This document shows positions 1 through 5,750 of a stretch of 15,558 nucleotides of DNA, piece after piece. This DNA comes from Clostridiales bacterium UBA1248 (lineage in GTDB: Bacteria; Bacillota; Clostridia; Oscillospirales; CAG-272): contig DBWC01000030.1 in NCBI GenBank assembly GCA_002308615.1, positions 21,648 to 37,205 on the forward strand, read 5' to 3'. A program made the position numbers and the translations under genes. Under the pieces are notes generated by a model, which was not told where the DNA came from, searched no databases, and was given only the letters and a program-made list of their open reading frames with translations. Position 1 is the stretch's first letter; every line of letters starts with the position of its first letter.

Positions 1-1467
1 ATGTTTTTCGCGGCGGCGGAGGCGGAGGCGTTTTTTGAGGACGACCTTTTAAAGATCATCCAGGCGGGGCTGTCCGTCATTCCGTCCGGCTGTAAATTCG
101 CGGGACTCGTCAAATACGTCGTCTGGCTTTGCGGCAGATACGATGATATGGAGACCGTGCGCGCGTTCATACTTGACAAATACGGGCATCCCGACTGCAC
201 GAATATGTTCCAGAATATGGGCATAACGCTCGCGTCGCTTCTTCTGTGCGGCAAAGACCCGATAAAAACGGGACTTACGGCGCTGAACTGCGGATTTGAC
301 ACGGACTGCACCTGCGCGTCCGCCGGGGCGATGCTCGGCATAATCTCAGGCGGCAAAAAATTCGCGGAGCTCACCGGACTGCACGATCTGAAATACGTTT
401 TATCCGTAAGATCGGAAGGTCACGGCGACAGAACGGACTTTCTGTCGGAGCAGATAGCAAAGCTCGGCACGGCGCTTCCGCACGGCGATACCGAAATAGA
501 AAACGCGCCGGATATAAAATTTGAGTTTGAGCCGGCGCCGGAATACGAGTTTTATTATTTGTACGCAGGCAAACCCTGCGTTTCACCCGGTAAAAAATGC
601 GCGGTAAATATCAGAATAGCCGCAAAGAAGAGAATAAAGGGAAAGCTGAGATTCAACTGTCCCGAGCCGCTTTTCTGCCGTGAGAACGAATTTGACGTTA
701 CCGGAGAATCCTACGACGACGGCGAAAACGAAGCGCTTGTGCACTGCGAATTTGAAGTTTTGCCCGACGCTGGTGTTTTCCCGATGAAAAACATAATAGA
801 GCTTGAATTCCACACGGAAGACGGCGTTTATAAAGACACCTTCGGCGTATGCTGCGCCGACGTATGGCGTGTTGACGGCCCGATCTGGCGCACCGAACCG
901 GCGCTTGAACCCACGGCGCTTGAGGATGGCAGAAGCTACTGGAGCTTTATGAAGCCCGGCAAAAACGAGGGAGAGTCGACGGACAACGTCCGCGATTTCC
1001 ACCTTAATTTCGCGCGCGACACGGATACGGCGTATCTTGATATCAACTCGCTTTTTGAGCCGTTTGATCCGGGATATTCCGACGGACGAATAAAAAGATA
1101 TTTTTACAAAGAAGAAGACAGCTTCAGGCTGTCCGATATATCCGGCTTTTACGGTCCGTGCGTGTTTTATATGTCGCAGATCATAATAAGCGAAGAAGAA
1201 AGAGACGTTTACATACAGTTTGGCAGGAGCGCGCCGTTTGAGCTGTATCTCAGCGGAGAGCTTTTGGCAAAAAGAAACGACTGCGATACGTTCACGTCGG
1301 AAAACGTGCATATCTCCGGCGTAAAACTGAAAAAAGGCGAAAACCGCCTTGTGCTTCGTCTCACGCAGATAAACGCAGACAGTAAGTGGAGCCTTGTGTT
1401 CTCATACGGCGCGACGTGCGCGGAGCATCTTACGGATCTGAAATTCAAAGAAATCAAAAGAATTTAA
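1..1467 (+). CDS. ADP-ribosylglycohydrolase family protein with C-terminal beta domains (5' end outside window)
   Basis: The first ~130 visible residues read like the C-terminal half of the ADP-ribosylglycohydrolase (DraG/ARH) fold. The key element is NCGFDTDCTCASAGAMLG at residues 96-113, whose D100-T101-D102 matches the metal-binding DxD near the family's C-terminus. The family needs about 150-200 more residues before this, including its first metal-binding aspartates. The opening MFFAAAEAEAFFEDD resembles an internal segment of relatives, so the ATG at base 1 is probably not the start. Residues ~170-488 are an extra beta-rich part. The last ~100 look like a galactose-binding or PA14-like jelly roll, with FELYLSGELLAK and a later LKKGENRLVLRL. 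Relatives hydrolyse ADP-ribose-protein or related N-glycosidic bonds; the substrate here is unknown. No membrane segment is visible in this part. The next gene starts 19 bases downstream, so the two are probably cotranscribed. Confidence 0.75.
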   Translation: MFFAAAEAEAFFEDDLLKIIQAGLSVIPSGCKFAGLVKYVVWLCGRYDDMETVRAFILDKYGHPDCTNMFQNMGITLASLLLCGKDPIKTGLTALNCGFDTDCTCASAGAMLGIISGGKKFAELTGLHDLKYVLSVRSEGHGDRTDFLSEQIAKLGTALPHGDTEIENAPDIKFEFEPAPEYEFYYLYAGKPCVSPGKKCAVNIRIAAKKRIKGKLRFNCPEPLFCRENEFDVTGESYDDGENEALVHCEFEVLPDAGVFPMKNIIELEFHTEDGVYKDTFGVCCADVWRVDGPIWRTEPALEPTALEDGRSYWSFMKPGKNEGESTDNVRDFHLNFARDTDTAYLDINSLFEPFDPGYSDGRIKRYFYKEEDSFRLSDISGFYGPCVFYMSQIIISEEERDVYIQFGRSAPFELYLSGELLAKRNDCDTFTSENVHISGVKLKKGENRLVLRLTQINADSKWSLVFSYGATCAEHLTDLKFKEIKRI

Positions 1468-1486
1468 TATACAGAAAGGAAAGTAT

Positions 1487-2971
1487 ATGAAGAAAGTAAT
1501 TGTTTTACTTCTCGCTTTTGTGACCGTTGCGTCGTGCTTTGCCGGCTGTGCGGAGAACACCGACAAGCCCTCAAACGTAACGACGACGGCAGCCGAGCAA
1601 ACAACTGACGCTGTTACGGAGCCGGAGGAGACGGTTGATCTGGGATACGTAGCCAATCTGCCGGAAGAAAAGTTCCCGGGAGAGTTCAACATCCTCTGTG
1701 AAGGCGCTTTCTGGGGTACGGAAAACAACCTCTATTACGAGGAAGCGAGCGACGACCCGGTCGACGACGCGGTATGGCAGCGCTGTGAAAAGCTTAAGGA
1801 TCAGTTTGACGTGGAGATCATGGTCACTCCGTCCGCGGACACGACCACGGCTCTCAAAAACAGCGTAAAATCCGGCGACAAGGCATATGACGCCGTAGTC
1901 GCAAGAATGCCGCTCATAGCGACGAGCGCTTCAAACGGCGACCTTATGGACCTTAAGGAAGCGGACGGCATCGATCTGTCAAAGCTTTACTGGGACCAGA
2001 GCGCAAACGAACAGCTTTCCATCGCCAATAAGCAGTTTTACACGGTAGGCGATATCATTACGGTTGAGGACGCCTGCACCTGGACCATGATGTTCAATAA
2101 AGGTCTTGCGGAACGTCTTGACTTAGAGGATCTTTACCAGGTCGTCAAGGACGGAAGATGGACGTTTGACTATTTCTACAACACCATGAAGGAATGCGGC
2201 ATCGCAAAGCCGAACGACCAGGGCGAATGGGACTACATGGCGACTTACGCGTTTGCAACGCACAGAGACATGGCGTACGGCCTGTTCTACGCCGCCGGAC
2301 TTTCGTTTATCCAGAAGGATGAAAACGATCTTCCGTATCTTGACGCGAAGAACAATGAGAAGATCCAGAACGTACTCAACTACTCTCTGAAGGTCATGCG
2401 CGACACTCAGCTTACGATAGACGCGCACAAGTGGACTCACGTAAATCCGTGGGCTACCATACTGACGCAGGACGCGTTTGAGGAGGACAGAGCGCTGTTC
2501 TACGCGGAGGTTTTGTCAACGATCATGAACCTGCGTACGATGGATACGGATTTCGGACTTCTTCCGATGCCGAAATACGACGAAAAGCAGGAAGACTACG
2601 TCACGTTCGTCAACCCCGCCGCGTCTCTTGTCGGCATACCGATATATCAGAAGAATAACGATAACGCCAGAAGAAGCGCCGTCATACTTGAAGCGATGGC
2701 ATATTACGGACATGAATATATCGTGCCGGCGTTTATAGAAAAAGCGATAAAGGGTAAATCCACGCGTGACGAAAAGTCGATAGATATGCTTGAAATACTG
2801 TTCAAGCACAGAATGTACGACCTGGGTCTTATAAACGACTGGGGCAACTACGCCTCCGGATATTCCGATCTCGTGTTCAACAACAAGAGCGAATTCAGCA
2901 ACCTTTATAAAAAGGTCGCAAAATCTATAGACAAGAAGATCAGCAAATTCTTGGAAAAGATCGAAAAATAA
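1487..2971 (+). CDS. Extracellular solute-binding lipoprotein, probable sugar ABC transporter component
   Basis: This 494-residue protein has a lipoprotein signal: MKK, a hydrophobic stretch, then FAGC with the lipidated cysteine at residue 21. A Thr/Glu/Asp-rich linker (about 25-50) follows, of the kind that tethers binding proteins to the outer face of the membrane. The body (about 55-490) is a mixed alpha/beta chain rich in aromatic residues. Its length and overall look fit family 1 extracellular solute-binding proteins, which deliver sugars to ABC permeases. No permease or ATPase gene lies next to it here, so the partner is elsewhere or the protein is an orphan. The start is fixed by GAAAGGAA at 1473-1482, four bases before ATG. 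It ends with tandem stops (TAATAA) and then a hairpin terminator. The lipoprotein call is firm; the substrate is unknown, and the family call rests on general resemblance. Confidence 0.75.
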   Translation: MKKVIVLLLAFVTVASCFAGCAENTDKPSNVTTTAAEQTTDAVTEPEETVDLGYVANLPEEKFPGEFNILCEGAFWGTENNLYYEEASDDPVDDAVWQRCEKLKDQFDVEIMVTPSADTTTALKNSVKSGDKAYDAVVARMPLIATSASNGDLMDLKEADGIDLSKLYWDQSANEQLSIANKQFYTVGDIITVEDACTWTMMFNKGLAERLDLEDLYQVVKDGRWTFDYFYNTMKECGIAKPNDQGEWDYMATYAFATHRDMAYGLFYAAGLSFIQKDENDLPYLDAKNNEKIQNVLNYSLKVMRDTQLTIDAHKWTHVNPWATILTQDAFEEDRALFYAEVLSTIMNLRTMDTDFGLLPMPKYDEKQEDYVTFVNPAASLVGIPIYQKNNDNARRSAVILEAMAYYGHEYIVPAFIEKAIKGKSTRDEKSIDMLEILFKHRMYDLGLINDWGNYASGYSDLVFNNKSEFSNLYKKVAKSIDKKISKFLEKIEK

Positions 2972-2982
2972 TAACCGACAAA

Positions 2983-3024
2983 AAGCGCGGCTCGCCGAAA
3001 AAAGCGGGCCGCGCTTGTATTATA
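2983..3024 (+). terminator. Intrinsic terminator-like hairpin after the lipoprotein gene
   Basis: Bases 2983-2995 pair with 3004-3016 to give a 13-bp GC-rich stem with one G-U pair and an eight-base, mostly A loop. The following tract (GTATTATAC) has few T residues, so termination may be less efficient than at a classical site. Its position 11 bases after the stop codons supports the call. Confidence 0.7.
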
Positions 3025-3100
3025 CTGAAATAAACCGCGCCGATTTGGCGTTCAAAGTTTAAAAATTATCGCAAAACAATAAAAATTTTTCAAAAACCCA

Positions 3101-3129
3101 TTGACAAAACGCTCTTCTTGTGGTATTAT
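3101..3129 (+). promoter_or_regulatory. Sigma-A promoter of the 40-residue peptide gene
   Basis: TTGACA (3101-3106) and TATTAT (3124-3129) are separated by 17 bases, with a TG extended -10 element at 3121-3122. Transcription would begin near 3136, almost directly at the Shine-Dalgarno site of the small gene (AAAGGAG, 3138-3144), so the leader is nearly absent. It resembles the two promoters at 3311 and 5472. Confidence 0.75.
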
Positions 3130-3154
3130 AAGACCGCAAAGGAGCTTTTTGCTT

Positions 3155-3277
3155 ATGAAAGAATTGTTCAGAAGATTTAAAATACACCTGTTTTTTTCAG
3201 CCGTCACAGTGTTCACGGTTTTGTCGCACGTGCGCGATAAAATGAATATAAGCCTGCGAGCCGGCACGGACAGATAA
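3155..3277 (+). CDS. 40-residue peptide with hydrophobic centre, unknown function
   Basis: This short gene is supported by its control signals rather than homology. A consensus promoter ends at 3129. A strong Shine-Dalgarno site AAAGGAG (3138-3144) lies ten bases before ATG, and the frame runs 40 codons to TAA. The peptide starts MKELFRRFKIHL, strongly basic. It then has a hydrophobic stretch of about 15 residues (about 10-24, FFSAVTVFTVL) and a charged tail ending RAGTDR. This could be a single-pass membrane peptide or a short amphipathic peptide; the hydrophobic stretch is short for a confident membrane span. It lies between a terminator upstream and the AT-rich metallophosphoesterase gene, which has its own promoter 33 bases downstream. 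I do not recognise it. It could also be the remnant of a longer gene that kept its promoter. Confidence 0.5.
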   Translation: MKELFRRFKIHLFFSAVTVFTVLSHVRDKMNISLRAGTDR

Positions 3278-3310
3278 CTGACAATGCCGTTTAATTTTGA
3301 TGATAACCCC

Positions 3311-3338
3311 TTGACAAATCCAATTGTTGTAGTATAAT
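3311..3338 (+). promoter_or_regulatory. Sigma-A promoter of the metallophosphoesterase gene
   Basis: TTGACA (3311-3316) and TATAAT (3333-3338) match consensus with a 16-base spacer. From TTGTAG just before the -10 element, the sequence is nearly identical to the thrS promoter and leader at 5489. Transcription probably starts near 3345, giving a leader of about 67 bases. Confidence 0.8.
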
Positions 3339-3369
3339 CACCTCAGAGGCTGTGATATAGACAGAAGTT
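3327..3369 (+). repeat. Direct repeat, copy A: partial copy of thrS promoter and T-box start
   Basis: These 43 bases match 5489-5531 at 39 positions without gaps. The match runs from TTGTAGTATAATCACC through the T-box stem I opening (AGGCTGTGATA, AGACAG, AGTT). The -35 elements with two extra A residues (TTGACAAA) also match, but the bases between differ. After 3369 the similarity stops: no specifier loop, antiterminator or terminator follows. Confidence 0.8.
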
Positions 3370-3393
3370 ATTTGGTCACAAGTCTTACTGTCT
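3359..3393 (+). promoter_or_regulatory. Possible hairpin in the metallophosphoesterase leader
   Basis: AGACAG (3359-3364) can pair with CTGTCT (3388-3393), with a possible inner AAG/CTT pairing. The 5' arm belongs to the sequence shared with the thrS T-box, where it forms part of stem I. It lies just before the weak Shine-Dalgarno site GAGG (3400-3403). Whether it controls anything is unknown. Confidence 0.35.
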
Positions 3394-3411
3394 TTGAACG
3401 AGGTATAAACA

Positions 3412-5439
3412 ATGGGTGTTTGCGATAATTATGTAAAGAACGTTAAAAAGGCAAAATTACTCGAAGATAGTACAAATAATATAAATAACGTCGTTAGTTT
3501 TGACAGCAACGACGATTTTTTCAATTATAGATATTGTGACAGCATTGTGTACTATATTAGCGATATACATTTAGATTTCAAGGTTTATGAAAAGGTAAAT
3601 GAAGGAGCAACAGAAAAGGAGATAAAAACCTATATTGAAGATAAAGCAAAAGAACTGTTTTTAAGCATTGATAAAGAAGAATATGAAAACAGAATAGTAT
3701 TATTCGGGGGCGATTTATCAAGCAGCATAGATTTGTCCAAAGAGTTTTATTCAAGTTTTTTACGCACATGGGATGATTTAAGCAAACAAGAATACGATGA
3801 AAAAAGAAGTGCCGTCTTACCTCTTTATGAAAGATATATAGGATTGGAAAAAAAGATTTCAGAGTGGAAATCAAATAAAGCTTGGATAAAAGACGCAAAA
3901 AAAGATTTGCTTGAATATTCTGACAAAAGAGTTCCACAAGATATAAAGGCTTCAATTGCCGAATCGCGCGAATTATCTGATCAAATACATAGCATTGTTG
4001 ATTACGAGATCTATAAATATATAAGCGAGTGGAGAAGACCAGACAAAAGAATATATGCAATTATAGGAAATCACGAATTGTGGGAATTTGATTCTGTTGA
4101 TAAGTGTGTTTCTGCCTATAGAAAAATGTTTGAAGATCTCGGGATAATATTTTTATATAACGAAGCACAATACGCTTTTAAACCACGGTATCCCATCAAA
4201 TATAGCGAAGAATCTAACGATTTTGAGAGAATAAAAAGAGAGGACAATCCTACCGAATACGACTATAAGAATTCACGTATTACAAATGTAATAATTGTTG
4301 GCGGCATAGGCTTTGCTGGGTATAACAAAACATTTAATGCAAACGATTTAATATATTCGACCGCGGTAAACAGAGAGCAGGAAATAAATTTAACAAAAGA
4401 TTGGGAACAGTATTATAAGTCAATAGTTGAGAAAGCAAAGAAAAAGAATTGTTTATTGTTGGTGCTTACGCATAACCCGCCGGACGATTGGAAAGCAGAT
4501 AAAGCGTATGACGAGAACAGTATATATTTTTATGGACATAATCACAGAGGTTATCTGTACCATCATAGAGATTCAAATGTTCATATATATGCTGATAATC
4601 AAATAGGATATAAAAATGATGTACTAAAGTTCAAAAAAGCAAACATATATAAATTATACAATCCTTTTGCATCATACGGCGACGGTTGTTACAGAATAAA
4701 TCCATATGAATATATGCTATTCAATGTGTTTTCGGGTATTTACATAGAAGGCGTTGAGTTAATACGCAAATATTTAAGTAAATACCACCGCGGATTGTAT
4801 TTAATAAAAAAAAGTGAATACTACGGATTCTTTTTAGTGTCTGAAAAAAAAGAAAAAAATACCCCAAGCGGCACGTATATCTGCGTTGGAGGCTCTGTAA
4901 AAAAAGTAAGCGATAATATAGAGTTAGACTACTTTGAAAATCAAATGACAAATATGGTGAATGCCTATATTAGGTTGTTTAAACCATATAGAGTATTTCA
5001 AGAAGATGTGTCAAAAGCTGTTAAATCTTTTGGAGGAAGTGGTAAAATACACGGATATATTATTGATATTGACTTTTACAATCATATTATGATAAATCCG
5101 AACGACGGAAAAATAACATATTATTATTCGCCCTTTTTTGGATATTTGACTGAATATGCAGACATACTTGATTTGCTTGAAAATCACAATCCAGAATTAG
5201 CGGATATATATAAAAAGCTCCTTAATTCTTCTGATTCAAACACATTTGCAAGAATAGAAAAAGCGGAGAAAAAAGCTATAACGGTGAAAATAGATATTAA
5301 AAACAGTCTATATAATGATTCAAGGCAGGCATATCAATTACAGCGTTTATTTGAAGCACATATATTGAGGATATGGAACGAAGATATATTAAATTATAAG
5401 ATAAACGCTGAAAATGAAAGCCAAAATTTAATTGATTAA
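3412..5439 (+). CDS. Large calcineurin-like metallophosphoesterase with unknown C-terminal region
   Basis: All hallmark motifs of the two-metal calcineurin-like phosphoesterase fold are present: DIH (D51, H53), GGD (D101), GNHE (N220, H221), H354 in LTHNPP, and GHNH (H376, H378). The protein should therefore be an active metal-dependent phosphatase, phosphodiesterase or nuclease. Two parts are unusual. About 115 residues of charged, mostly helical sequence are inserted between the GGD and GNHE motifs (about 105-215). A C-terminal region of about 260 residues (about 415-675) is one I cannot assign; its centre reads HGYIIDIDFYNHIMINPNDG (548-567). No signal peptide or membrane segment is visible, so it is cytoplasmic. 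The gene is strikingly AT-rich: three sampled 60-base lines hold 14, 15 and 19 G+C, against 36 in a thrS line. This suggests recent acquisition. It has its own promoter and a modest GAGG site eight bases before ATG. No clear terminator follows. Substrate unknown. Confidence 0.85.
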   Translation: MGVCDNYVKNVKKAKLLEDSTNNINNVVSFDSNDDFFNYRYCDSIVYYISDIHLDFKVYEKVNEGATEKEIKTYIEDKAKELFLSIDKEEYENRIVLFGGDLSSSIDLSKEFYSSFLRTWDDLSKQEYDEKRSAVLPLYERYIGLEKKISEWKSNKAWIKDAKKDLLEYSDKRVPQDIKASIAESRELSDQIHSIVDYEIYKYISEWRRPDKRIYAIIGNHELWEFDSVDKCVSAYRKMFEDLGIIFLYNEAQYAFKPRYPIKYSEESNDFERIKREDNPTEYDYKNSRITNVIIVGGIGFAGYNKTFNANDLIYSTAVNREQEINLTKDWEQYYKSIVEKAKKKNCLLLVLTHNPPDDWKADKAYDENSIYFYGHNHRGYLYHHRDSNVHIYADNQIGYKNDVLKFKKANIYKLYNPFASYGDGCYRINPYEYMLFNVFSGIYIEGVELIRKYLSKYHRGLYLIKKSEYYGFFLVSEKKEKNTPSGTYICVGGSVKKVSDNIELDYFENQMTNMVNAYIRLFKPYRVFQEDVSKAVKSFGGSGKIHGYIIDIDFYNHIMINPNDGKITYYYSPFFGYLTEYADILDLLENHNPELADIYKKLLNSSDSNTFARIEKAEKKAITVKIDIKNSLYNDSRQAYQLQRLFEAHILRIWNEDILNYKINAENESQNLID

Positions 5440-5471
5440 ACGTAACAATCATATAATTTTGTTTTTTGTAC

Positions 5472-5500
5472 TTGACAAACGGCTTTTTTTGTAGTATAAT
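5472..5500 (+). promoter_or_regulatory. Sigma-A promoter of thrS
   Basis: TTGACA (5472-5477) and TATAAT (5495-5500) match consensus exactly with a 17-base spacer. Transcription should start near 5507, directly at the beginning of the T-box leader. Confidence 0.85.
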
Positions 5501-5531
5501 CACCGCACAGGCTGTGATAAAGACAGTAGTT
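5489..5531 (+). repeat. Direct repeat, copy B: promoter -10 and T-box start of thrS
   Basis: This is the complete-context copy of the 43-base repeat, matching 3327-3369 at 39 of 43 positions. Here it continues into a full T-box riboswitch, so it is presumably the parental copy. Together the two copies bracket the AT-rich metallophosphoesterase gene. Confidence 0.8.
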
Positions 5532-5738
5532 TACGTTTTTGTATCAGAGAGGGAACGGGCGGTGAGAGTTCCTTACACGGCGTAAATGAAGACCGCTTTT
5601 GAGCCGCGGTGAGGAAACAACAGTATTTGCCGACGTACCCCGCGTTAAGGGAGAATGAAGTTAAAATTCAAGGTGGGACCGTGTAAATTTTTGCACCCTT
5701 GAGCGTTTTTATAACGCTGCAAGGGCTTTTATATTTTT
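5507..5738 (+). promoter_or_regulatory. Threonine T-box riboswitch upstream of thrS
   Basis: T-box leaders sense uncharged tRNA and allow read-through when the amino acid is short. Stem I closes by GGCT (5510-5513) with AGCC (5602-5605), and its distal arm is GGAAC/GTTCC around 5552-5572. After GAA on the 3' side of stem I, ACC (5592-5594) is the likely threonine specifier codon. The T-box sequence AAGGTGGGACCGTG lies at 5670-5683. The antiterminator forms from AAGG (5670-5673) with CCTT (5697-5700) and GTG (5681-5683) with CAC (5694-5696), leaving TGGGACC as the bulge that pairs with the tRNA acceptor end. It competes with the terminator for CCCTT (5696-5700). Low charged tRNA-Thr should therefore raise thrS expression. 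Confidence 0.92.
5696..5738 (+). terminator. Regulated terminator of the thrS T-box leader
   Basis: CCCTTG (5696-5701) pairs with CAAGGG (5720-5725) and AGCGTT (5702-5707) with AACGCT (5713-5718). One G is bulged and the loop is five bases. It is followed by the T-rich tract CTTTTATATTTTT. This is the off state of the riboswitch, exclusive with the antiterminator. Confidence 0.92.
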
Positions 5739-5750
5739 CGGAGGTTTAAA

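Noticed and set aside
1..3. ATG at base 1 as a real start codon
   Set aside because: The following residues match an internal segment of the ADP-ribosylglycohydrolase fold, and the catalytic N-terminal half would be missing.
583..1311. 242-residue - strand open frame opposite the ADP-ribosylglycohydrolase-family gene
   Set aside because: It has no Shine-Dalgarno site or motif; the + strand frame carries the family signature.
3327..3411. A second functional T-box upstream of the metallophosphoesterase gene
   Set aside because: After the shared first arm there is no room for a specifier loop, T-box sequence or terminator in the 42 bases left before the start codon.
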